From the NCBI GenBank assembly GCA_020137815.1, contig CM035361.1, forward strand, positions 2,536,662 to 2,600,661: 64,000 nt of DNA, in the 5' to 3' direction. Shown here in pieces: positions 51,414 to 61,803 of this stretch. The notes beneath the pieces are model-generated. The model searched no databases, was not told the origin of the DNA, and saw nothing but the letters and a program-made list of their open reading frames with translations. The translations under genes and the position numbers were made by a program. Within the stretch, counting starts at the first letter, position 1. Every line of letters begins with the position of its first letter. This DNA is from Hormiphora californensis (taxonomy: Eukaryota; Ctenophora; Tentaculata; Cydippida; Pleurobrachiidae).

Positions 51414-52779
51414 ATGGGACGGATTGCCGTTTTCTCATTTCTGTAAGTAAAATCAATCATAACACTAACATTAATTAATTGTATAGCTTATAGTTTGTTG
51501 AAAATATATGAGCGAAAGTGATCTGGATGAGCTAAATATACCACGATACCTGTTCAAAAAATACTTTTGAACTTTGATAGGGTCCTACATCATCCACCAT
51601 CCTAATTAATAATGAATTAGTTAACCTGTAATTAACAAACCAATACAGTCGGACCCCGATTTAGGGGCCCCCGATTTAGTGGCACCCCGATTTAGGGACA
51701 GGATTTTTTTCCCCCGACATACGAAAATTAGCATTATTTGAACCCGATTTAGTGGACACCCCGATTTAGTGGACAAGAGCCTTTCCCCCGAGGGTGTCCC
51801 TAAATCGGGGTCCGACTGTATATTATTTACAGGTTTGCCACAGTTTCCTGTCGATCAATTTTTGACGAGATCCAAATAAAAGGAGCTGGAGCCTGGAACT
51901 CGCAGGAAGAGGACAGTTTTGGGGTAAAATCCGTCGGGAAATGGGCGGCCTCCGCGGAAGATCTGGGTATCAAGGGGAATGGACAATGGGCATCAGAGGA
52001 GGAGGAGGAAGAGTTTGGATTGAGAGGTCAGGGAGCGTGGGATACTGAAGATTTTGGAGTAAAGGGATCGTGGGATTCTGAAGATTTTGGAGTTAAGGGA
52101 TCATGGGATTCTGAAGAGTTTGGAGTTAAGGGATCGTGGGATTCGGAAGAGGAGTTCGGGATCCGGGGAGACGGAGCATGGAACTCAGAAGGAATTAACA
52201 TTAAAGGTAAACAATTTATCCCTACCTATAATACAAGCATAATTAATCAATAAGATCTGTGTGACTAATTGCCTATCACCACGATCCGACCAACTGATTG
52301 AATCGTGATATTGAGACCCAACTCATTTTACTTTACTCAACAACATTTTACAGGAGAGGGGGCTTGGGATTCTGAAGATGAGTTCGGAATAAAAGGAGCA
52401 GCGTGGTCTGAAGAGGTAATTTATCTTTACTAATTCAAGTAAATACCCGAGTTAATTGTCTAGTTAATTGTCTAGTCGATAGTTGCAGCCTGCAACTATC
52501 GACTAGAAAATTAACTCGTTTGGGCGATCACTCGACTAAACTATGCTCTCTTCGAACTAAATAATTTAATATAGTTATTTATCCCAACCCTTCATATAAT
52601 GAATTGCATAATACTACTGAGCTAACTTACCCATCCGTTTCAAATATAATGCTCGTTATTCGATATATCGTTTATATTCAATATGCCCCAATAAACCTTT
52701 AGAGACAACTATTAATTTAAACCCCCTGCAGGCCGAGATGCAGTTGCTTCCACCCCATATAATTCCACACGACAAGTAG
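51414..52779 (+). CDS. Novel secreted tandem-repeat protein (FGVKGSWDSE repeats)
   Basis: Four exons join in phase to 170 residues: 51414-51442, 51833-52206, 52354-52415, 52732-52779 (stop TAG). The first two supply a signal peptide, MGRIAVFSFLFATVSC, split by intron 1. The mature part is nearly all a degenerate repeat of pattern (F/I)-G-(V/I/L)-(K/R)-G-x-(G)-x-W-(D/N/A)-S-E-(E/D): FGVKGSWDSEDFGVKGSWDS, GIRGDGAWNSEG, GEGAWDSEDEFGIKG. It is rich in Gly, Trp, Glu and Asp, acidic, and has a single Cys at the signal end. The C-terminus AEMQLLPPHIIPHDK is unrepeated. No family is recognised. Plausible roles are a structural or mineral-associated matrix protein or a precursor of Trp-containing peptides, but neither is shown. 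All splice sites are canonical and the frames agree. Confidence 0.82.
51646..51818. mobile_element. pogo-like MITE, copy 6
   Basis: A 173-bp copy with TA on both sides, inside intron 1 of the secreted repeat gene, ending 14 bases before exon 2. It therefore sits over the usual branch-point and polypyrimidine region. Confidence 0.88.
52472..52506. repeat. Perfect 17-bp hairpin in the last intron of the repeat-protein gene
   Basis: Arms CTAGTCGATAGTTGCAG and CTGCAACTATCGACTAG are separated by one base. GAGTTAATT and AATTAACTC words flank it, extending the symmetry imperfectly. Confidence 0.88.
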
Positions 52780-53040
52780 ACAGCTGTACCAGAGCACCCT
52801 AGTCCCTCTCCAGTCCTGTAGGAGCACCCTAGTCCCTCTCCCATGCTGCAGGCCAGACAGCAGTGGTGAAATTTAACGATCAGTTTCGTACCCCCGCCCT
52901 GCCGAATGGATTAACCGCAGATATATTACCTATATAAAGTGTGTTTTGGATATGGACTGATTTTACCAAAACATAATTGTTATTTGATCATCTTTATATG
53001 ACTGAATGAAAACGCAGGACAATTTTCCGTGCAGTTAGTA

Positions 53041-53144
53041 CAGTCGGATCACGATTTACCAGGCCCCGATTTACCGGGAAGATAAAATAACGGTATTTGA
53101 CCCCGGCCCCGATCATATACCGGCCGTAAATCGGGGTCCGACTA
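53041..53144. mobile_element. pogo-like MITE, copy 7 (degenerate), followed by a 110-bp inverted repeat
   Basis: Left end CAGTCGGATCACGATTTACC is preceded by TA; the right end is mutated to GGTCCGACTATA. Immediately after it, 53146-53254 is a separate inverted repeat with arms ACCGTGCGTGTGAAACTGAA and TTCAGTTTTACGCACACGGT. Confidence 0.75.
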
Positions 53145-53417
53145 TAACCGTGCGTGTGAAACTGAACTCCGCAGTATCTATAGCGAAAAGATAACGGTTA
53201 TGATACCCGGTACTGCTGCACCGAGCTGCAGAGTTCAGTTTTACGCACACGGTTACTTTCCGGCTTCCGCTAGTGTACGCTGTCGAGTTACTCAACAACT
53301 GTCGAGAATTTTAGTTAATTGTGCCCTCTATATAAATGCGTGTATGTGAGAACGATCAGATTTTTTTCAAGTGATTTAAATTCTAGTTTAACGTTGTATT
53401 TCACATTTCACAACCAT

Positions 53418-54760
53418 TAAGCCTGTCAAAACGTGTTTCAACCTAGAACTCACTAGAGGCAAGCCAATTCCGGTTGTACATCCTCGGTATAGGTCTCCTA
53501 AACATAAAAAACCAAAATGTCAGTCTCAATTATTTGGGGGAAGGTGTGTAATTAGCCCCTAATTGATTGGTAATTGAGCACAAGGGGGAAAAAGCTGTAT
53601 CTACCCTTAGGAAAGGAGTAGAGACAAAATTAAGGGCACCAAAGTGTTCAGCGTCCTCGCATTAGTGGGGGTAGGTGCCGGAATGAAGTCTCTATCTCAT
53701 CTGGTTAATTAGATAATTGGATAATTAGGTATGCGCATAGCCGTTTGCTGGCCATATGGCTATAGCCATGTTAGGAAAGGAGTAGAGACAAAACCGAGGG
53801 CTCTAAAATGATCAGCGTCCTCGAATTAGTGGGGGTAGGTGCTGAAATTAAATCTCTATCTCATCCGGTTAATTAGATAATTGGATAATTAGTTTTGCGA
53901 ATAACCGTTTTTAGGCTATATGGCTATAGCCACTTAGGAATGGTTTAGAGACTTTTCATTGGTGCCATTTTGTAGGCAATGGCCAAGTTATGGGGGGTCG
54001 ACGTCGGACTTTTAAGCTCTATCTTCAACCGTTTAGCCGTTATTTGGCTTTAAAGGTGCTCAAAATGAGCAAAAAACGGTAAAAAGCCCGATTTTTACTC
54101 ATTTTCAGCACCTTAAAAGCCAAATAACGGCTAAACGGTTGAAGATAGAGCTTAAAAGTCCGACGTCGACCCCCCCATAACTTGGCCATTGCCTACAAAA
54201 TGGCACCAATGAAAAGTCTCTGAACCATTCCTAAGTGGCTATAGCCATATAGCCTAAAAACGGTTATTCGCAAAACTAATTATCCAATTATCTAATTAAC
54301 CGGATGAGATAGAGATTTAATTTCAGCACCTACCCCCACTAATTCGAGGACGCTGATCATTTTAGTGCCCTCGGTTTTGTCTCTACTCCTTTCCTAACAT
54401 GGCTATAGCCATTTGGCCAGCAAACGGCTATGCGCATACCTAATTATCCAATTATCTAATTAACCAGATGAGATAGAGAATTCATTCCGGCACCTACCCC
54501 CACTAATGCGAGGACGCTGAACACTTTGGTGCCCTTAATTTTGTCTCTACTCCTTTCCTAAGGGTAGATACAGCTTTTTCCCCCTTGTGCTCAATTACCA
54601 ATCAATTAGGGGCTAATTACACACCTTCCCCCAAATAATTGAGACTGACGTTTTGGTTTTTTATGTTCAGGAGACCTATACCTAGGATGTACAACCGGAA
54701 TTGGCTTGCCTCTCGTGACTTCAAGGTTTGGCCAAAAATCGACACGTTTTGACAGGCTTA
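53418..54760. mobile_element. Foldback element 6 (1.34-kb palindrome)
   Basis: Arms of about 660 bp meet near 54090. Ends are TAAGCCTGTCAAAACGTGT and ACACGTTTTGACAGGCTTA. Inside each arm, a segment with GTCTCTACTCCTTTCCTAA and a CTACCCCCACTAAT word occurs twice, so the arm itself contains an internal direct duplication. The same CTACCCCCACTAAT word also occurs in foldback element 2. Confidence 0.92.
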
Positions 54761-54766
54761 CATGGG

Positions 54767-55148
54767 CTGTCTGGCGCCGCGACCCATCTGAGTGCACTGT
54801 CGCACGCTCAGATTAATTTGAGAATCAAATGGGGTATAGGGATCCCTAAAAAAGTTCAGTATTTACACAGAGTTTACACAGTCTTTACTCAGTCGTTACA
54901 CCCAGAGCGCCCGCGCCGCTCTGGGTGTAACGACTGCGTCTTTCGCTCTCGATTTGCAGCGTTTTCGGAAACTTTTTTCGCCGCAGCGCTCAATTTTGTC
55001 AATTGTGCAGCACACAATCCAATATTTTCTCGGAAAAAGCCACTGTGCGCAGCACGCGCCGCTCTGGGTGTAACGACTGAGTAAAGACTGTGTAAACTCT
55101 GTGTAAATACTGAACTTTTTTAGGGATCCCTATGGCGCCGCCATACAG
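54767..55148. mobile_element. GGCGCCGC MITE, copy 3, interrupted by a nested element
   Basis: The outer MITE (ends CTGTCTGGCGCCGC and GGCGCCGCCATACAG) starts six bases after foldback element 6. It is split at GGGGTA by foldback element 7 at 54837-55132. Flanking 8-mers TACATGGG and ACCATGGG match at 6 of 8. Confidence 0.85.
54837..55132. mobile_element. Foldback element 7, nested (about 296 bp, TA-flanked)
   Basis: Ends TAGGGATCCCTAAAAAAGTT and its reverse complement extend through TTACACAGAGTTTACACAG to GTCGTTACACCCAGAGC. TA occurs at both sides, and the outer MITE reads through when the element is removed, which gives a clear insertion order. Confidence 0.88.
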
Positions 55149-55197
55149 ACCATGGGGAATGCCAACTATCGCCAAATAGCGCCAACACTCGCCAACG

Positions 55198-56068
55198 ATC
55201 TATATTATAAAGTACAAATGAACGTCGTGATGATGTAGTATCCCACGTGCAAATAGAGGGGGGTTGCCAAGGAGGTGCTTGGGAGGGGTATAGGAGGGGG
55301 ATACTGCACGTGCATGTTATTGGTTGTTTGTTGCATGTTCCTGTGTTGTTCCTGCGTTGTTTTGGGATCTACTGCTGGGGCTGCCATGATTGCCAAAGCC
55401 ATTCTACCTACGTACCCCGTTGATTCTCTACACATCTACAATTCTATGGATCTTTATCACCTAATTCTACATGTTATTCAGCGGGATTTCTGCTGATGTT
55501 TTTCACCAGCGCTCTACAAGTACCAACCTACGTATTCTTTACCCCGACACGGAGAGACAAAGAGTAAGAGGGGGAGAGAGACATGGGGACGGGTGGGGGG
55601 GATATTGTAGGACTTCAATGGGCTTTCTAGTCTATATTATAAAGTACAAATGAACGTCGTGAGGAGGATGATGACCTATCATCACGTGCAAATGGTGGGG
55701 GGTTGCCAAGGAGGTGGCTTGGGAGGGGTATTGGAGGGGAGTACTGCACGTGCATGTTATTGTTTGTTTGTTGCGTGTTCCTGTGTTGTTCCTGTGGTGT
55801 TTTGGGATCTACTACTGGGGCCGCCATGATTGCCAAAGCCTTTCTACCTACGTACCCCGTTGATTCTCTACACAGCTACTATTCTACGGATCTTTATCAC
55901 CTGATTCTACATGTTATTCAGCGGGATTTCCCTTGATGTTTATTGTTTATCACCAGCGCTCTACCACTACCAACCTCCGTATTCTTTACCCCGACACGGA
56001 GAGACGAATAGTAAGAGGGGGGGGGGGGGGACATAGAGACGGGTGGGGGTGTTCAATGGGCTTTCTAG
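55198..56068. repeat. Tandem duplication of a ~430-bp segment
   Basis: Two direct copies (about 55198-55627 and 55628-56068) each start TCTATATTATAAAGTACAAA and end near TTCAATGGGCTTTCTAG, about 90% alike. Each contains a 73-77-codon frame with IAKAxLPTYPVDSLH and HLILHVIQRDF. The frame is conserved across copies but short and unrecognised, so it may be a relic of a coding transposon. Confidence 0.8.
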
Positions 56069-56079
56069 TTCACCAAATT

Positions 56080-57118
56080 GCGCCAATTGGCGCCGTTTGG
56101 TGCCGTTTGGCACCATAAGCACACATCAATGAAAACTAAAAACTAAAAATTGATTTTTTTTGGGTCATAACTCAGCTATTTCTTGGCCAAATTGCTTTTT
56201 CTTGGGCTCGTTGGAAAGAGGGCATCGAGCTTGTACCAAGTAGCTCAAGAAATTTGAAATCGGCACAAAAATGGCGAAGTTTCAGCGCAAAATGCATGTT
56301 TTAAATTTGAAACGTGCATGTTCCACCGAAAATCCGCCAATTTTGGACTGATTTCAAATTTCTTGAGCTGTTTGGACTCCAAACAGCTCACGACCACAGT
56401 CAGACCCTAGTTTGGAACGAGCTTGACGCCCTCTTTCCAAGAAGCAATTTGGCCAAAAAATGGGTGAGTTATGACCAAAAACGTCAATCTTTAATTTTTA
56501 ATTTTTATTGGTGTGTACTGCCCCTTGGCGCCATTTGGCGAACAGTTCGCCATTCGGCGCCATTTGTCACCAATCTTCGCCATTTGACGCCATTTGGCGA
56601 ACGGTTCGCCATTCGGCGCCATTTCTCACTAATCTTCGCCATTTGGTGCCATTCGATTCGTTGCCGCTTGGCGCCATTTGGCGAACAGTTCACCATTTGG
56701 TGCCATTTGGCGTCATTCGTTGCCATTTGGTGAACCGTTCGCCATTTGGTGCCACTTGGCGCCGTTTGGCGAAATCGACACATTTGCCATATTTAGCAAC
56801 ATGGTAATTGGCGAAGATCCCATTCTGAATAAGCCCAACCGCCACGCGGCGCCAAATGGCGGCGTTTGGTGAATTACACACTTGCCAAGTGGTGCCTGCA
56901 GACGGTTGTGGCGACGAATGGCGAACCGTTCGCCGAATGGCCCCAAGTGGCGACGAATGGCGTCGATTGGCGCCAAATGGCACCAAATTGTCCCAAATGG
57001 CGAACCGTTCGCCAAATGGCCAAGCGGCGGCTAAGTGGCGCCAAATGCTAATGGCGCCATTTGGCGATAGTTCGCATTCGCCAGATTTTGGCTCCATTTA
57101 TTCGCCACGTGGCGCCAT
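56080..57118. repeat. 1-kb block of self-complementary GGCGCCATTTGGCG-type repeats
   Basis: Dozens of near-copies of TTGGCGCCATTTGGCGAAC and GTTCGCCATTTGGCGCCA occur in both orientations, so the block is locally palindromic at many points. Inside it, about 56108-56520 is a separate imperfect inverted repeat with ~190-bp arms starting with CATCAATGAAAACTAAAAAC. Frames on both strands are repeat translations. Sequence to 57500 is otherwise featureless. Confidence 0.85.
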
Positions 57119-57501
57119 CTTTCATACTACCGAAAGATCTCCCCTCCGGCCCCAAACAAAGAAACAGAAGCTCAGTTTTTTTTGGGAATTTAAAACAATC
57201 ATAAGTTAACAGAAACACGCTTTCACCAAAAGAAAAGGAACGAACACTGTACACGACACTTCGACACAAAGATGTATGGTGATATATATTGACTGGGCTG
57301 TAATATATAGAGTTCCCCACTCAGATTAGACTGTGTAGTTTAACGTTACTAACCATAGTAACAATAGTAACCATAGTAACAATAGTTACCTTGGTAACCA
57401 TAGGTAACCTGTTTCACACACTTTTTTAGAGTTTCAGGGGCCCAAAACAAGATGATAGAAGACACGTGTTAATATTTCACAAAAAAAACCCTTGATAATT
57501 A

Positions 57502-57573
57502 ACAGTTGGACCCCGATTTACCGGGATCTTCGGCGAAAGCCATAATTTTGCCCGGTAAATCGGGGTCCGACTG
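57502..57573. mobile_element. pogo-like MITE, copy 8 (72 bp)
   Basis: Ends-only copy: CAGTTGGACCCCGATTTACC and GGTAAATCGGGGTCCGACTG, with TA on both sides. Copy 9 follows 30 bases downstream. Confidence 0.85.
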
Positions 57574-57603
57574 TATTTGTTGAGTCGCAACAACAAGAAA
57601 ATA

Positions 57604-57662
57604 CAATTGGACCCCGATTTACCGGGATCCTCGCCCATCGGGGTAAATCGAGGATCCAACTG
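57604..57662. mobile_element. pogo-like MITE, copy 9 (59 bp)
   Basis: Another ends-only copy, CAATTGGACCCCGATTTACC to GATCCAACTG, TA on both sides. Copies 8 and 9 are independently mutated at the same terminal position (CGG to TGG). Confidence 0.8.
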
Positions 57663-58193
57663 TATACAATATTGGTCATTGGTGTATGGACAGCATGCCA
57701 GAATCTCATGATACACATAATGGAAACCCACACCAGTTTCGCTCCCGTCATATATCTTGAGAGAAACATTTTTGAAAAAAAAAGATTCAAAAGATTTAAA
57801 CCTATCAAAAGAGAGAAAAATCATTTCGGGCGTGCATTGCAACAAAAAGAGTTCCCCATTATATTTTCTTTATCCCTCTCTCTCTCTCGTCTCTTCCTCT
57901 ATTCACATTTCAGAATGTGTAGTGATGTGATGATTCCCTCAAATGGCCGTGAACTTCTTATCATTTTGAGCAGTCTGAAAGGAGGGTTAATTAATTAACT
58001 GATTAGAATAATTTGTTAGGGGGGCAAGAATGAACTGTTTCAGCGAACTACTATAGTAGTATCATTCACTCACACACATCTCGCACACATCTCACACATG
58101 AACACACAAACTAAAACGTTGTTTTCAAGAATTGGGATTCACAATTCAGGTTTCATGAAATATGTAACTCCAATCATAAGTATGTCTCACCCC

Positions 58194-58216
58194 TGTCAGG
58201 CCAATGCTCTGACAGT
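58194..58216. mobile_element. 23-bp hairpin insert, copy 3
   Basis: The same hairpin as copy 1 but with the spacer inverted (GCCAATGCT). Flanking 8-mers TCTCACCC and TCTCACCT match at 7 of 8 (58186-58193, 58217-58224). Confidence 0.7.
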
Positions 58217-58799
58217 CTCACCTCTCCCTTGCATATCGTTAGTTTCCGGGATATTAAGTTTGTGCAATGGTGGTCATGATACTGGAAACATTAAAACCCT
58301 CATTACATACATATTTTAGTAATCTATCTACATAACAAGGGTATTACATCTGCAGCAGAGATATATAGGGGGAGGACACAAAACAATTAACAGGGGGACA
58401 CAATTAACATTTAACAGTCTTTGCTTCACTTAGCATTCCAGCAAAACAGAGGTGTGCTTTGTTCGCCAATTATATCTCTTTAACATGGTTCTGTTTAGTG
58501 GTAATATACGGACCAAAAAGAGCTGACCCGATTTGAGCTCACTCATGTCATTTTGAGAATCAAAACGGAGTCTAGCGCCTTCAGACAAAGTGTGAACAGC
58601 AATTAAAATCAAATCTCACCTAACTATAGACGTCATATTATATTGACTTCTGTTATTTGCCAGTTGATAACTAAAGAAAAATAATAGTGCGACAAACAGC
58701 CAAAATAAAAGAAAAGAATGTAACGCTTTAATCAAGTCAAAATCTTGAGGATTTGTGCAAGTTTAGCTAAGCTAAATGGGTCCACTAAGTCAGTACGAC

Positions 58800-59085
58800 C
58801 TCACCCCGTTCTCTCTTAGTTAAAGTAACGATCTCTCCCTGCTCTCTCCTAGTTAAAGTAACGATCTCTCCCTGCTCTCTCCTAGTCAAAGTAACGATCT
58901 CACCCTACTCTCTCTTAGTTAAAGTCACGATCTTTCCCTGCTCTCTCTTAGTTAAAGTAACGATCTCTCCCTACTCTCTCCTAGTTAAAGTAACGATCTC
59001 TCCCTACTCTCTACTAGTCAAAGTAACGATCTCTCCCTGCTCTCTCCTAGTAAAAGTAACGATTTCTCCCTACTCAAAGTAACCA
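58800..59085. repeat. ~33-bp minisatellite
   Basis: Eight or so copies of a unit with AGTTAAAGTAACGATCTCTC followed by CCTGCTCTCTCCT. No coding sense. The stretch 57663-59457 otherwise shows no exon I can support, although the 3' end of the coiled-coil gene could lie here. Confidence 0.9.
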
Positions 59086-59457
59086 CACTATTCTTGGGCG
59101 AACCGACCTAGTGGCCCAAAATCTCGATAGTAAAAACATAGCTCTCATCTTACCAGTCGATATTTGAGGTATTCGTTAGTGGAATTGGACTCTCTTAACT
59201 TCTTATTAAGTTCGATTAGCTGGTAACGCAGCTAGGGATATATGGTAACCATGGTTACGAGACGTGACGTAATCAGGTATAACAGCCCCAACAACAAACA
59301 TAACTAACACTATTAATACAGACACACACACCACGCAGCATATTATATACAAACACAATCTAATTGACCACGCTGGTGGTAGCACATCATGACGTAATTA
59401 TGATGTCATCAAATCATTGTTACGTCAACACATCACTATGACGTTATTATAACTCAC

Positions 59458-61767
59458 CTCTGCAATCTGACCGTCCTTACTCTCTCCCTTCAGCTCTGAC
59501 ACCTCATCCTGCAACTGAAACAAGCAATTAATTAGTTAGGTAATTAATTGGCAATTTATATATATGGTTGTGAGGGGTTTACATTAAGTATAGACACACA
59601 TTAAAGCACACACATCACTGTTGTATTTATAGCGCAGGGTATTTTCAATTTTATTGCCCAAGTAATCCATGGCGGAGATTTAATCATGCACACTCTTATT
59701 AGTGATCCTATCACCGCGTGCTCCATGGTATCGTTAGGGGAAACTCTAACTGAATGGCATCCCATTAATGGGATCCCATCAGCAGTACAACTCTAACTGA
59801 TAATGAACCACAGTGATGGTTCTTTCTCTGTATTCTCTCTGTGTGCGCGCCCAATCAATCAATGCCCGGGCATGCCCAATGTACTGCTACAGAGAGAATA
59901 CAGAGAAAGAACCATCACTGTGGTTCATTATCAGTTAGAGTTGTACTGCTGATGGGATCCCATTAATGGGATGCCATTCAGTTAGAGTTTCCCCTAACAC
60001 TTTCTAGGGCGCCCGCCTCCAATTCCGGTTGTAGCTGTTAGGGAATCGGAGGAGAGAGCACCCCAGAAAGTGTAACGCTATCATCATGGCACCCGGATGG
60101 TTAAATGAAATTACCTCCTTAACTCGCTTTGCTACGACAACGGCTTGATCCAGCTTGGCTTTAAGATCCAAGTTTTCGATCTAAAGAGAAGGAGAGGGAA
60201 GGGAGACAAGGGTGGTGGGGTGAGTGATTAAAAAATGTGAGTGGGTGAATGAAAGACAAAATCAAACGTTTTTCCGGCTACAATAAAATCGGTGGTATAG
60301 CCCCTACTCGACCATTTAGACTAAGACAGGTGTTTTTCATCTATTGTTCACTCTACGTATCAAATATCAAACTATTGAGATCTGGATTAGGTATAGACCC
60401 CCTCTTACACAAAAACTATAGAATATCCCATCTATTCTCATTGCTTGACACTATCATATAATCGGAAACCCCCCGAATATGGAACAACCCAACCCCTAAT
60501 ATTTCCACCTGACGTGTCAGCAAGTCAGTCGTGAGAGTGACGTTGCAAGGAAGATGCGCGGCGCGCCAACACAAGCTAACATTATGTACTTTCATTTTGG
60601 GAGACTCACTGCGCGTCCCTGACATTCAAATCATGGGTTTTTCACTCCGCTACTGATAGTTGCTCACTACTACTGATAGTTGCAGGTTGCTCACTACTAC
60701 TGATAGTTGCTCACTACTACTGATAGTTGCTCACTACTACTGATAGTTGCTCACTACTACTGATAGTTGCTCTTATCTACCAAACCCTAACAGAGCGGTG
60801 TGAGCTACATAATTGATAGTGGTACTGCACCGTTCATCCAATTTTTTCAAAGAGTTCAACACCGGAATTTTGTGCCCACTTGCCACTAGCGATTACAGAC
60901 TAAATTTAGCGTGACAGACTCATTTTATCATGGACTTACGTCTGAGGTGGAGGCTTCTTCTAGCTGACGCTTTAGGTCGTCATTCTCAGTTGAGAGCTGA
61001 GGGAAAAGGGTGGTGAATAGAGGGTGGAGGGAAATGTGTGGTGATTAGAGGATGGAGGGAAATGTGTGGTGAAAAGAGGGTGGAGGGAAAAGGGTGGTGA
61101 ATAGAGAGTGGAGGGAAAAGGGTGGTGAATAGAGGATGGAGGGAAATGTGTGGTGAATAGAGGATGGAGGGAAATGTGTGGTGAATAGAGGATGGAGGGA
61201 AATGTGTGGTGAGTAGAGGGGAATGGAGTTTTATGAGTGCTACGAGTGGAGGATGGCCCATCCGATGGTAGCAACGATTAGGGCGGAACAATTGTTGGAT
61301 TTATCAACCAAAATTTTAAGAATTAAGAGGTATAAAATACAATATTGTGTAAAAAAGAGATCTAAAATACCTGAACGATTTCGAGGTTTTTCAGGGATAG
61401 TTTTTCCTGGAGAAGAGTGACGTCTGAGTTCGCCTGAAAAGATGGAGAGGGTTAGAATATGTGTGATAACATTAATGAAAATGGAAAGATCACACTCAAA
61501 TCGATTTTGGGAGTGAGAAGAAAATGGATAATGGATATTGGTTGGAGGGGGGGGGGTACGATAATCGCAGCATAGAATGTGAGATGAGACCCCCACACAT
61601 CTTTTTTTTCAGTTTATCCTGATGTCAGAAGTTCGGTAAACGTTATCAGAGATAAGAGGGACGGTTAGAAAAATGATATGATAAAAAGAAAAATGTGTAT
61701 GTGACGCGGGGAGAGAGAGAAAAAAAGAGAGAGAAAAGGGAGAGAGGGGGAGAGAGAGAGAGAGAGG

Positions 61768-61803
<36 letters not shown>

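Noticed and set aside
56314-57209. Several frames of 92-139 residues on both strands
   Set aside because: Translations of the GGCGCCATTTGGCG repeats, overlapping in many frames.
58800-59085. Regular repeats suggestive of a CRISPR array (also 19318-19672 and 60640-60775)
   Set aside because: Units are directly tandem with no unique spacers, and the genome is eukaryotic; these are minisatellites.
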